A stretch of 64,000 nucleotides of DNA from Pomphorhynchus laevis (Eukaryota; Acanthocephala; Palaeacanthocephala; Echinorhynchida; Pomphorhynchidae), in NCBI GenBank assembly GCA_012934845.2, contig WNNJ02002664.1, forward strand, positions 124,001 to 188,000, given 5' to 3'. How positions within the stretch are numbered: the stretch's first letter is position 1; each line of letters starts with the position of its first letter. Below, piece after piece: positions 8,741 through 18,667 of the stretch. Under the pieces are notes generated by a model. That model did no database searches and had not been told where the DNA came from. It saw nothing but the letters and a program-made list of their open reading frames with translations. The translations under genes and the position numbers were made by a program.

Positions 8741-9406
8741 GCTAAGATAAATGAATTAATCCATCGAAGAATCACTCTACCAAATCAATGATTACATCAT
8801 TGAAAAATTCTCTTAATTTTTGGATACGCGTTTCTTTACTTATTTACTATGGGTAAAACTTTATTTCATGATTCATTTCTGCAATGAATTATATGAATCC
8901 ATTCCCTAATCCAATTTCGCTGACACGCTCACTTACATGACCTAATAAATGTCATCATTTATTTAGGCATGATTCTAACCTGAAATTCTAGAAGACATGT
9001 TCACGTAAATATATAATGGTGTACACACCAAACTAACACTAAATCTGTATACTTCATGCGTCTGTCGTTTAGTGCAAGCTTTATTCAATACCTGCATGTT
9101 CAACGTTTTCGCTCTGTCTAAACTCTTGAGATCAAAGTAATCCTCTTTCGAGTATAATGACCACGAAAAAGTTCGAAATAACGTGAACGATTGTCGTGGA
9201 TGGAGAAAGCTAGTTATGGTGAAACAAGTTCTGCTGTGATAATTAAAAGAATAGCTACGAGCAAGGATTGGATTGCAACTTGCTCGATGCATATCAGTGT
9301 ACATTAGTTGCTTGAGATCTGATCGCCCAAGACCTGCTCGCTACCGATAAATCTGTTTAAAGTATTATCAATATGTATACATATTGATATCAATAATATA
9401 CATATT
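8741..9406. other. Intergenic stretch, nothing recognised
   Basis: Between the SINE-like copy and the 3' end of the LINE. A 109-codon minus frame at 8975-9304 has no family resemblance. I see no RNA gene or element ends here apart from the left copy of the LINE's target duplication at 9382-9406. Confidence 0.4.
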
Positions 9407-9476
9407 ATTATACATTCAACAACATACGAGCATTAGCTCAAATAGCTGGCTCACAATAAGTTCGTAAATAAATTAA

Positions 9477-12440
9477 TTAGTTTTTAAAATAAGGAAATGC
9501 AACACGAAACATTGCTTGATCCATTCGTAGTCTTCTTTTAAAAGCACTAAGTGAACTGCATCCAACGGTGTCTGCATCAAGGTTGTTCCACAGCTCAACA
9601 ATTCTTCTATCAAATTGCATCGCGCCCAATTTCTGTACTCTGTTTCTTCGAATAGTTAAAGAATGACCGCGAAGAACATTTGAACAACGTAGTTGAACCT
9701 TACTCCGAAGACGGTGATGAGGACGTTGGAATAAATGCCAAACAAGGCACATATCCATGTACCGACGGGTCCATGTGACGGTCTCAAGTCCTAATGATCT
9801 CAGTCTGTCTTCATAAGGCAGCGACGCCAACGTTGGTGCTAGCTTTGTTGCCCTGCGAAGTACCCTCTCTGATTTCTTATGTTCATGCACAGTACGTGGG
9901 TATACAACCGGAGCTGCATATAAAAGTCTACTCAATACATGTGCTAAAATCAGAGGCCGAAGAGCAGTCGGATTAACGCGAACAAACGCGCGTCGAATCA
10001 TACCTATCATTTTATTGGAGTTGGCACAAGCTTGATCAGTGTGCTTTTTGGTTGATAAATTAGAGGTAACCCATACTCCTAAATCTTTGTAACTATCGAC
10101 ACTTTCCACAATACAGTCCTTATATGTGTAACAAGCTGATGTTAGTTGCTTGCGAGCATTACCAATAATACGCATGTGTTTGCATTTCGAAACATTTATC
10201 ACAAGCTTGTTTAACGCCGCCCACAACTCCAAATTATCTATGTCAGTTTGCAAATTATCAACATCCTCACATGAATGAATGGGCCGCCATATTTTTAAGT
10301 CATCTGCATACAAACATGATCGAGAGCGAATGCACCCAGGCAAATCGTTAACATAAATGCTGAATAAAAGCGGACCCAAAACTGAACCTTGAGGTACTCC
10401 AATATGACATTCTCTAGACACAGACAATGACCAATCGACAAGTACTCGAAAGCAACGATCACGAAGAAATTCTCTAATCCAATCAACTATTATGTTTGGG
10501 AGTCCTGTATTGACAAGTTTCTGAAGAAGTAGACCATGATCTACTCTATCAAAAGCTTTAGAAAAGTCGAAGAATATAATGTCTGTATCGATATAATGTG
10601 TCTTATTCGCTGTCCAATCAAGATGAGCATCAAGCAAATTTGAAACAGTTGAACAACCCTCCCGAAATCCGTGCTGATTAGGGACTAAAATTTTTCCTAC
10701 ACGAAAAAACTCAACCATGTAGCGATGCACAAACCTCTCCAACACTCTACAGCAAATGCAGGTAATGCTCACCGGCCTATAATTCTCGACGGAAGAGCGA
10801 TCTCCCTTCTTGAAGTAGGGAAGAACAATTGACTGCTTCCACACATTAGGAAGAGATCTTTCCAAGATTGACTGGCGAAAAATTGCACAGAGAGGAACGC
10901 AAATTGAGCCTGCTAATCTGCGCAGATAAACAGAAGGTAGTAAGTCACAACCTCTTGAATTATTTGCTTTTAGACGGCGTAATTCGGAATAGACTTTAGC
11001 TGGCGTTATCAAATTGTCAAGGTCCAACTCAAGACACGTGTCAGAGTAAGTGTTCAGCACACTAGATTCCATACAAAAAGTTTGATGTTCATTTGCGGGC
11101 TCTACTGAAGTGCAATAGTGTGCCGCAAACTCTTCAGCTAGGTCATTCGCAGAAATGTCATAGAAGTAGTGACAAATCGAAGAATCAACAGCTCCCCTGC
11201 TTGATAGGTACTGAAAAAGGACCTTTAAATCGTATTTACACTTGTTAGCTAATGCATTCTCAAATGCACACCGCTTCTTTCTCTTCAATGAATTGAATAA
11301 ATTTCTTGTCTGTTTAAAAACATCATAACTACACTCCCCAACTTTGTAGCGATTGAAGATCAAATTACGAGTCCTCAATGCTGAACGTAACTCAGAATCG
11401 AACCAGGGAGAATCTTTTCGACGTGTCCTGCTTCTAAGTGGAGAGAATAAAATAAGCAGCGACTCTAAGGTTCTCTGAAAGTAATTCCACGCGCCGTGTA
11501 CTCCAACAACAGCGGGATCTGGCCAGGTAGCTGTTGAAAGTATTGACTTAATTGCACCTGTGTTGGTTTTGAAAGCATTAACCACTTGATTTTCACGCGG
11601 ACCTCGAGTATCTTCTTGAAACCTTAACCTAATGATCAATACGCAATGATCAGACATACCGATCGGGGCATCATAACGGATAGCGTTAATAATCTCACTG
11701 TTCGAAGATAAACATACATCTAATAGAGATCTACTGTCACTAGCAAAACGAGTGTAATTTTGAACATGCTGAGTTAAACCACAATAGATGATACACTCCA
11801 GAAGGTCATAGGAAGCATGGTCACAAGTAGGAAAAGCCGTATACGAATTCCAATCAACCGAAGGCATATTCAAGTCACCAAGTATTAAAACATTGGAGGT
11901 ACCTTTAGAATAAAGTTCTACTTCCCCAATCAGTTTATCTGTGGCGGCCAAGGGTGAACGATATACTACCCCCAGAACAAGCGGAGCGGTATGCATGAAT
12001 TTTACCCGACACCACAAACTTTCGACTTTATTAGAAGAAGTGCTAAGAATAGTTACTTTCACATCGTTGCTCACATAAAGAATAACACCTCCACCTCTTC
12101 CACTTTTACGATCACTGCGGAAAACCAGATAACCAGGGATGGAGACTTCATTATCAATAATATCACTATATAGCCATGATTCTGTGATAGCGAGTAATTT
12201 AGGACGAATTAACTGAACTCTATATCTCAGTTCATCTATCTTCGATATAAGACTGCGAACATTACCATGGAGTATTTCACAATGCCCCAACATACCTCTG
12301 GGAGTATTCCTATCACCCCTTACACATCCAAATAACCCGGACGCTAAACCATTTAGACTCTGATAGGCAGAGTAGACGAGCCCGTTTCGATTACAGAATG
12401 CACGCGAGGCGACATGACTAGTGGGCTCCAACTCAGCCAA
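9477..12440 (-). CDS. LINE ORF2: AP-like endonuclease and reverse transcriptase
   Basis: 987 codons. The endonuclease (about residues 55-270) has ILHGNVRSLISK, AITESWL with the catalytic Glu, VLILGDLNMPSVDW with the Asp and Asn, and GMSDHCVLI with the terminal SDH. The reverse transcriptase (about residues 490-800) has YFKKGDRSSVENYRPVSI, NQHGFREGCST, IIFFDFSKAFDRVDH (motif A), GVPQGSVLGPLLFSIYVNDL (motif B) and LYADDLKIW (motif C). A C-terminal region common to CR1 elements follows (LRPLILAHVLSRLLYAAPVV; GHSLTIRRNRVQKLG). The enzyme nicks target DNA and copies the LINE RNA in place. I see no stop or frame change, and length fits the family. Confidence 0.93.
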   Translation of the reverse strand: MAELEPTSHVASRAFCNRNGLVYSAYQSLNGLASGLFGCVRGDRNTPRGMLGHCEILHGNVRSLISKIDELRYRVQLIRPKLLAITESWLYSDIIDNEVSIPGYLVFRSDRKSGRGGGVILYVSNDVKVTILSTSSNKVESLWCRVKFMHTAPLVLGVVYRSPLAATDKLIGEVELYSKGTSNVLILGDLNMPSVDWNSYTAFPTCDHASYDLLECIIYCGLTQHVQNYTRFASDSRSLLDVCLSSNSEIINAIRYDAPIGMSDHCVLIIRLRFQEDTRGPRENQVVNAFKTNTGAIKSILSTATWPDPAVVGVHGAWNYFQRTLESLLILFSPLRSRTRRKDSPWFDSELRSALRTRNLIFNRYKVGECSYDVFKQTRNLFNSLKRKKRCAFENALANKCKYDLKVLFQYLSSRGAVDSSICHYFYDISANDLAEEFAAHYCTSVEPANEHQTFCMESSVLNTYSDTCLELDLDNLITPAKVYSELRRLKANNSRGCDLLPSVYLRRLAGSICVPLCAIFRQSILERSLPNVWKQSIVLPYFKKGDRSSVENYRPVSITCICCRVLERFVHRYMVEFFRVGKILVPNQHGFREGCSTVSNLLDAHLDWTANKTHYIDTDIIFFDFSKAFDRVDHGLLLQKLVNTGLPNIIVDWIREFLRDRCFRVLVDWSLSVSRECHIGVPQGSVLGPLLFSIYVNDLPGCIRSRSCLYADDLKIWRPIHSCEDVDNLQTDIDNLELWAALNKLVINVSKCKHMRIIGNARKQLTSACYTYKDCIVESVDSYKDLGVWVTSNLSTKKHTDQACANSNKMIGMIRRAFVRVNPTALRPLILAHVLSRLLYAAPVVYPRTVHEHKKSERVLRRATKLAPTLASLPYEDRLRSLGLETVTWTRRYMDMCLVWHLFQRPHHRLRSKVQLRCSNVLRGHSLTIRRNRVQKLGAMQFDRRIVELWNNLDADTVGCSSLSAFKRRLRMDQAMFRVAFPYFKN

Positions 12441-13816
12441 GTGCGTCGCTTCACAATCTGAAAATTTTTCACATAGAGATTTGTTTCTCCTTTAGCAACA
12501 CGAGATGATAGTTCTTTTTTAACCTTCGATAATTTTTTTCGTTCTGATACATCAAGATCTTTCAGCAGTCGAATATTAGACCCTTTGAGACGGAACGAGT
12601 TTCTCAACATTAAGGTAGCATGAAGTTGGTTATGGAAGACAGCTTTGAGTAGTCGGGGTTTATTATTTAAAGCATTACGCTTACCTAGACGGAAAAGAGC
12701 GATAAGTTTAACTTTTTGGACTGTCTCAATGTCACAGGAGCCAAGTACATGTGCCAGAATAGACCTCAAACTCTGAATGTCGTCATTCAGTCGTGCTTGC
12801 GCATTCTCGAAGATAGACTCGGGCACATTAGCTAGAATAACTGAGCAACCTCTATTATATATCCGCTTATTTGAGATCACCCTATCGAGACCATCACAGG
12901 ACACAGCAGATTGTGTATCTGTACATGCACGTAAGCTGGGTATTTGAGTATCCGTTTTAACAATATTCCGCAAGCTAGATAAGTCTGTCTGGGTATGTGA
13001 ATCATGAGACTCTAAAGAACTTGATGGTGACATCAAGGTGACGTGTGCGTTGCCCGAGGAAACGCACTGACCATCTTTGTTTGAGATATTACGAAATGTC
13101 GCATTGTGAGCATTCGGCATCTTCGGTGTATCACTTTGTGAAATCGCTTCATCAGACAGAATATATTTCGAGACTTCGTCATACGGTCTTGACACTGAAT
13201 TTGGAGTTGAATAGGAAGAACGCAAATATCCCCGCTTCCAAATACGGGATGCTACAGGTCCATTGCTGCCTACATAAGCTCCAGTTGTCCGAGTTCGGTT
13301 GTCAATATGTAAAGAAAGATCGGCAGAAGGACGATCAACGACAACGCATGTAGTCATGTCGTTCGTAGTCTGTGATACTTTAGGGACTGTATTATCAGCA
13401 ATTTGTTGCAATTTGCGATCGCTTGTATTCTCATCAAGGGGAATAACGCAGGCAGTCGTATCATCACCAACCCGCGCATCCACAGGAACTACATTTTTAA
13501 AAGGATGTTGAGCTTTGGAAGAGGATATTTTATCGTCCATGAGAACGGTTCGACTTAGAGATTGGTTATGTGCTTCTTCAAATTCGACCAAACGTCTTCT
13601 CAAAATATTAAGCTCCTTCACAGCACAAAAGCCACATAAATAAGCATCATCGGAATTCTTTTTTAACTTGCTCATACAAATAGTGGTCCAGGTGTCACAC
13701 AAATCGTTCGAACACTGGACTTGGACAGATGTACACTCATCAATTATGCTTGCGTTTAGAGATACGGTGTTTACATTTGACTTCTTAGCTTTAAGCTTCG
13801 ATGTTTTTCGTGTCAT
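12353..13816 (-). CDS. LINE ORF1: zinc-finger and RRM-like RNA-binding protein
   Basis: 487 codons from an ATG at 13,816. Residues about 30-70 hold a Cys cluster (VQCSNDLCDTW, ICM, YLCGFC) like the PHD-type finger at the N-terminus of several CR1-group ORF1 proteins. A short leucine-rich coiled coil (LNILRRRLVEFEEAH) follows, then a polar linker. The last ~150 residues (SVILANVPESIFENAQ, IALFRLGKRNALNNKPRLLK, RLLKDLDVSERKKL) resemble the RRM plus C-terminal domain of ORF1 proteins that bind the element's RNA and chaperone nucleic acid. The last 88 bases overlap the start of ORF2 in another frame, so ORF2 is probably made by reinitiation or by a frame change. The frame is unbroken. Confidence 0.85.
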   Translation of the reverse strand: MTRKTSKLKAKKSNVNTVSLNASIIDECTSVQVQCSNDLCDTWTTICMSKLKKNSDDAYLCGFCAVKELNILRRRLVEFEEAHNQSLSRTVLMDDKISSSKAQHPFKNVVPVDARVGDDTTACVIPLDENTSDRKLQQIADNTVPKVSQTTNDMTTCVVVDRPSADLSLHIDNRTRTTGAYVGSNGPVASRIWKRGYLRSSYSTPNSVSRPYDEVSKYILSDEAISQSDTPKMPNAHNATFRNISNKDGQCVSSGNAHVTLMSPSSSLESHDSHTQTDLSSLRNIVKTDTQIPSLRACTDTQSAVSCDGLDRVISNKRIYNRGCSVILANVPESIFENAQARLNDDIQSLRSILAHVLGSCDIETVQKVKLIALFRLGKRNALNNKPRLLKAVFHNQLHATLMLRNSFRLKGSNIRLLKDLDVSERKKLSKVKKELSSRVAKGETNLYVKNFQIVKRRTWLSWSPLVMSPRVHSVIETGSSTLPIRV

Positions 13817-13957
13817 TATGTGTTTTGTTCCGCTGGCAAGTTGTTTTGTAAATGTATGTTTATATATTGTGTGTTTAAGCTGTTTAAATTTTTTGTTTTA
13901 GTTGTTCTTTTTGTTTAAGTTGTTTAGAAATTATCTTGAACACTTATAACTTTTTCT

Positions 13958-14055
13958 TGATAATCGTTCTTCTATAATCGTTCTTCTATAATCGTTCTTC
14001 TATAATCGTTCTTCTATAATCGTTCTTCTATAATCGTTCTTCTATAATCCAAATC
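13958..14055. repeat. 14-bp tandem repeat in the LINE 5' UTR
   Basis: About six near-perfect copies of ATAATCGTTCTTCT follow one another, ending in a partial, changed copy (AATCCAAATCGTTCTTCT). It lies 140-240 bases upstream of ORF1. Tandem monomers in LINE 5' UTRs often act as promoters (known for some families); the role here is inference. Confidence 0.85.
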
Positions 14056-14192
14056 GTTCTTCTAATTAATCTTTATTAATTGTATGTTTATAAGAATCCA
14101 AATAATCGTTTGTAATTTGCTAGAACAGTTATACATTTTCTTGATATCAATAATATTTATTGATATTTATTGATATCAATAATATACATATT

Positions 14193-14604
14193 GATATTAA
14201 TAAATATATAATATGTTCTATAGCATTTTTAAAAGCTCATTCCTTAATAAATTTTTGTGTAAATTAGGGATTATAAAAAAAATTATTGATAATTATCAAT
14301 ATGCTTGTCGTCGATTAATATGCATATCGTCGATGAATATGCTTAGTATTAATTAATAACGTTAAGTATGATAAATCACGTTAACGTCGATTATTATCTA
14401 AAGCAACGTGTCAAATAAACATAGTCATTAAAATTTCAAATGTAACAATGACTACATAGATATATCATCAACTTAAAATGATATATTGTATAATTTGTAT
14501 AATTTTGTATATTCTTCATATTTAGCAACTCAAAATGATATATCATATCAGGTAATCCATCAAATATACACAAATTCTTTGTCTATATTTAAGAAAATCT
14601 TGAA
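14193..14604. other. AT-rich spacer, nothing recognised
   Basis: Very AT-rich DNA with short repeats of TGATATC and ATATCAT. Part of it (ATATCATATCAGGTAAT near 14.54 kb) is repeated near 23.69 kb. No gene is visible. Confidence 0.4.
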
Positions 14605-14920
14605 TCCAGCTTATAATAAAGCGACTGACTTTATATGACTTAAGGGTGGAAATAAGATTTTGCGAGGCACCCTATCAAAAGCCCGACTAGAGTTGAGAAA
14701 TATTACGTCGATACAGTACCCGTTAGCAACAAGTCCCACCAAATTTTCACGTGCATGCAATAAGTTCGTACGACATGAACGCCGAAGGCGAAATCCATGT
14801 TGTGCATTATTGGGAATTCTCAGCGAACCCACATTATCATATATGTGTCTGTTAAGTATACGCTCAATCACTTTGCATACAACACTAGTTAGACGTATGC
14901 CCTGTATTTATTTGGATCAT
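14605..14920 (-). pseudogene. LINE reverse transcriptase fragment (copy C1)
   Basis: The minus strand encodes IERILNRHIYDN, NAQHGFRLRRSCRTNLLHA, LVGLVANGYCIDVIF and SRAFDRVPRKIL, which are the finger and motif A part of a CR1-like reverse transcriptase. It is cut off on both sides. A near-duplicate at 23.09-23.40 kb ends at the same base on its left side (TAATAAAGCGACTGAC). The pair therefore forms ~300-bp direct repeats on either side of LINE B. Confidence 0.8.
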
Positions 14921-14960
14921 CTCTTTATGATATACATCATATCTTTTCAATCTTTAAGAA

Positions 14961-15200
14961 AATCTTGATATACACAAACTAATATACATAAAATCTAATA
15001 TACATACAATTTAATACAATCTAATATACATACAATAACAACCTCACGACAAATTCACTAGATAAACTCACGGCAAACTTACGAAAATCTTAATATACAC
15101 AAACTAATATACATACAATCTAATATACATAAAATTTAATACAATCTAATATACATACAATAACAACCTCACGACAACCTCACGACAACCTTACGATAAA
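14961..15200. repeat. Two copies of a ~125-bp tandem repeat
   Basis: The block starting AATCTTGATATACACAAACT at 14,961 recurs at 15,086, each followed by several AATATACATAC-AT units and by CAACCTCACGAC. It sits directly upstream of LINE B's ORF1 and is probably that element's 5' UTR repeat, matching the tandem repeat in the intact LINE's 5' UTR by position but not by sequence. Confidence 0.7.
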
Positions 15201-15465
15201 ATTACGGTAATCTTTCGACAACCGTACTGCTGTGAAACTTGACAGTTTTAACGGCTCTTCCATAATACGATAGAATTGCTTGACTAGTTACCGGGATTAT
15301 CTGACAATTAATCAAACCTACTTTACACCAACTTCTGCGTACGAGTTACATAAGGACGAGAAGTACGAAACATAAAGTACATAACATACAATCATTGGAC
15401 ATCCATAATGAAGGCGACAATGACGAAAATAACGGTGGCAAACAAGCGCAATCGCAGAAAGCAGC

Positions 15466-16802
15466 GTGTCCCTGACCAAACAGTGCAATATTCTGAAAAA
15501 CAGGTGGCTTGCGATCAAAAAGATTGTCTGTCAATGTTGGAGCATCCTTGTTCACCCTATTGAATATCAGGCAGTGAACAGTGGCCATTTTACGTGTGGG
15601 CTCTGTGCAACACATCAAATCAATGAACTCCAAGCACAAATTGATGATCTCAGAAATCAGATCACAAAGTTGATCTCATCATCTTCTTCAAAACCTCACC
15701 AATCGAATCACTTGGCATTAAATAAACTCTGCCTTTCCTCAGAAGATACTTTATGTAGACATATCAATTGGTCGAGAGATACTAGCGAACAGACTAGGTC
15801 GATTAGCATCTGGACAAGAGGCAGTAAGCACTCACGAATGTGCGTTACAGTGACCGAAGAGGTTCACCAGAGCATCTCCAGCAATAGCCCCGCAGGCCAA
15901 GAATTGACCTTCCCATGTGTCAAAGAATTCAGTGATGGGATTCGCCCTTGCCGCTCTACGATCTCCGTGAAAACCAAAGCTCATCCCGCTTATTCTCTGG
16001 ATACTCGTTTAGTCCAAAACGAGAAACTGCGTGATCAATCCGAATCGACTGATGGTTCTACTGCCAGTTTCCTAAATAGCACGGGTTTCCAAGAACCGGA
16101 CTCACAATCAACTGCAAAAACATCTGGAAATCAAGTAGTGTCGACAAGTCGTGAGTTGGTTGCACTTGCTATTGCTGATGGTCGCAAAGTGTCTGGAGAT
16201 TTGATGACAAACAGTTGCAATGATCGGGAAGAGCAAAGTTCATCGCATATTCGTAATCCTCACAATTTTAGTTCAAGTCACATTATGACTGGTAAACCAA
16301 AAAAGCGAATCAATCGGGTAAAGCGCGTAGCGCCTCGCGAAATCGATGTCTTATCCTTCCGAATGTGCCTGAGGCTCCATCATCATACATCACGCAGATA
16401 AGAATGGACGCGGATTTAGACCATGTACATTCCGTATTAACTCAGATATGCGCAGGCGAGAGCTGCGACTTTGTCGGACAAATTAAGATGCTTGGTCTAT
16501 ATCGTTTAGATAAGCGGTTGAATTTTCCGAGGTTGTTAAAGGTGGAATTTGAAACTAATGAACAGACTGGATTTGTGATGTCTGTTTCGAACAAATTGCG
16601 TGGTGATAAAGTTCGTATCCGTCCTTATTATTCGATGGAGGAAAGAAGCATGATGACGGAAGCTAGGATTGAGTTGAATCGTCGCATTTTGGAGGGAGAA
16701 GATAACCTACTTATTTGGGATTTTCTAGTTGTCCGGAAAAGGCCGTTTGTGCGTTGGCGTCCACTCGTAACGAGGGCGATCTCATTTGCTTCGGTTGTTT
16801 GA
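15466..16802 (+). pseudogene. LINE B ORF1 remnant
   Basis: Two overlapping frames (15,466-16,401 and 16,365-16,802) together resemble the ORF1 of the intact LINE. The first has the Cys-rich finger remnant (HFTCGLCATHQINELQAQIDDL) and a long polar linker. The second has FVGQIKMLGLYRLDKRLNFP, LLKVEF and RPYYSMEERSMM, equal to the RRM-like C-terminal part. A frame change near 16.37-16.40 kb separates them, so the protein cannot be made in one piece. Confidence 0.8.
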
Positions 16803-18007
16803 TTCCGAATGCTGATGTGCATTCTCGGGATTGCACGTCTCAACGTGCTCATATCATTGGCTACACTAATATTCGTAGTTTAATTTCGAATCTTGATGTC
16901 GTTAGAGTTTGGACGCATTCTATGCATACAGTCGTGTTGGCTATTTCTGAGACGTGGCTACACGATGCCATTCTTGATAACGTAGTATCTATTCCAGGTT
17001 ATCAATAATTACGTTCAGGTAGATGCCATCCTAAGTAGGGTGGTGGAGTAGCACTTTATGTTCAGGATAGGAACATTATTAGCAATATAGTAAGATACTC
17101 AAATGGAGAAGGAACTTGGGAGTGCTTAATAGTTGATCTTGTTATATATAGCCTCCACGTTTTATTGGGTGTTCTTTATCGAATACCTAAATCAGCCATT
17201 TTAGATGATGAGCTGATGCATATTTTAATTAGAGCTTGTAGTATGCGTGATCACTCGTTCATCTTAGTTGGTGATTTTAATCTACCGACCCTGGTGATTG
17301 ATCAAGATGGCAACAGTATTATTGGTAACTGTTTCAGTGAGGATAAGAATCTGTGGGAGTTCTTGGTATGTAATCAATTACTCATTCAGCATGTATCTGC
17401 TCCTACTAGATTTGGGACTTGATAGCGTACGTTCTATACTTGATCTTGTATTTTCTCAAAGAGATAGTCAGATATGTGATCTATCCCATAATCCTCCAAT
17501 AAGAGGAAGTTATCAATGTGTTTTGGTGTTTAAGCTGACTATAGCTTCAGATATTCTTGCATTCGATGCCGAACCTTCATTGACGAAGAGATCATGGCAT
17601 CATGTTGATGTTGAGATGTTACAACAGTTTGTGTCCTCGTTGAACTTTGAGTGTAGTGATGTTGGAAGCCATGAACGTTGGCATTTCATTCGAGATTTAC
17701 TAATTCGTATATCTGATATTTTTGCTCCGCGTAAATTAATACGTAAAACTGCTTATAAGAAGCCTCCGTGGTTTGACAGTAGTCTACGTGAAACTCTCAA
17801 AAGACGCAACACTTTTTTCAGAAAGTGTAGGCACAAAGGTAATTTGATTGCTTAATTCAAACTTGCTCGCAATGCATATAAACGCCTCAGAATTAAGAAA
17901 CGTATGGAGTATGAGGACCAAATTGTGCAATCTTTAAATACCTCGTCCAAACGCTTTTGGTCATATGTTCGTCAAAGTACGCGTACTTATTGTGCAATCA
18001 CTAGATT
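16803..18007 (+). pseudogene. LINE B ORF2, endonuclease part
   Basis: AHIIGYTNIRSLISNLDVVR, LAISETWLHDAILDNVVSIP, VGDFNLPTLVIDQD and a diverged SDH region (LSHNPPIRGSYQCVLVF) follow the endonuclease order of the intact LINE. The frame is interrupted at least four times between 16.98 and 17.86 kb. The reading continues to KKPPWFDSSLRETLKRRNTF and on to 18.0 kb, where the LTR element begins. Confidence 0.8.
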
Positions 18008-18012
18008 ATCAT

Positions 18013-18096
18013 TGTAATGATACTTACCTTTTGACTTGTTATTCTAGATGTATTAGAATAAAGCCTATTCTTCTTTGCTTGAATTTACTCGGTACA
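18013..18096 (+). repeat. 5' LTR of the Gypsy element, 84 bp
   Basis: Starts TGTAATGATACTTACC and ends CTCGGTACA. It contains an AATAAA signal at 18,057-18,062 and an inverted repeat TTATTCTA/TAGAATAA (18,039-18,046 with 18,054-18,061). At 84 bp it is exceptionally short for an LTR. Confidence 0.95.
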
Positions 18097-18097
18097 A

Positions 18098-18111
18098 TTT
18101 ATTCTAATACA
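18098..18111 (+). promoter_or_regulatory. Candidate self-priming primer-binding site
   Basis: The 14 bases TTTATTCTAATACA, one base after the LTR end, are the exact reverse complement of TGTATTAGAATAAA inside the LTR (18,049-18,062). No tRNA-type TGG site is at the LTR edge. Tf1/sushi-type elements prime DNA synthesis by folding the start of their own RNA onto such a site (established for that group); applying it here is inference. Confidence 0.55.
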
Positions 18112-18119
18112 CTGTTACC

Positions 18120-18665
18120 ATGGACAAGATCTTGAAGCCAAACATCCTGGAATTGCATCCTGATGACACGAATGCCGAGCGCACCTGGATACATTGGCTC
18201 ATACGTTTCAGGACATTCATTTCGTCCTTGGAATCACCGTCCGATAGTGACAAATTTCACATTTTAACGAACCTGGTTTCAGCGGAGGTTTACGACCTTT
18301 TTCGAGAAACGGAAACTTACGAAGACGCGTTATCGACGTTATCTACTACGTACGTCAAATCGAAAACGGATTTGTTTCTGTGACATCAATTGCGTAATCA
18401 GCGCCAATCATCCAACCAAACAATCGATCAATTCATAAGGCATATCGAATCTCTGGGTCGTGAATGTCCATTCGAGGCTGTAACAGCTCAAAATCATCGA
18501 GATTTATTTTTACGCGACACGTTCGTCGCAGGAATCAACTCACCGATAATTCGGCAACGCCTGCTTGAAGCTGCGGTACACAATAAAGCCAAGGCGTACG
18601 AGCTTGCACGAACTTTGGAAGACGCGCATACCAAGCAAGCCATTTCACAGAACAATCAAAATTAA
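18120..18665 (+). pseudogene. Gypsy gag region
   Basis: Begins at an ATG in good context (ACCATGG) directly after the primer-binding site. It has the CsRn1-group gag features: TWIHWLIRFRTFISSLESP, an SAEVYDLFRETETYEDAL-like motif, and FVAGINSPIIRQRLLEAA near the end. This protein would form the virus-like particle. The region is a fossil with a minor break count included in that of the whole element. Confidence 0.8.
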
Positions 18666-18667
18666 AT

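Larger units (their letters stand above)
9407..14167 (-). mobile_element. Full-length CR1-like LINE with both ORFs intact
   Basis: The element reads leftward: 5' UTR with a 14-bp tandem repeat (about 13.82-14.17 kb), ORF1, ORF2 overlapping its end, and a short 3' UTR. The same 25 bases occur immediately outside each end (9382-9406 and 14,168-14,192). They look like a target duplication, although they are AT-rich and partly palindromic, so chance is possible. Both ORFs are uninterrupted and carry all the expected motifs, which makes this a candidate active or very recently active copy. Related but decayed copies lie at 14.6 kb, 15.2-23.1 kb and 23.1-23.7 kb. Confidence 0.85.

Noticed and set aside
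8975-9304. 109-codon minus frame between hAT and LINE
   Set aside because: No motif, no splice context, not related to the flanking elements.
9794-9976. Short plus frames across the intact LINE
   Set aside because: Antisense shadows of ORF2.
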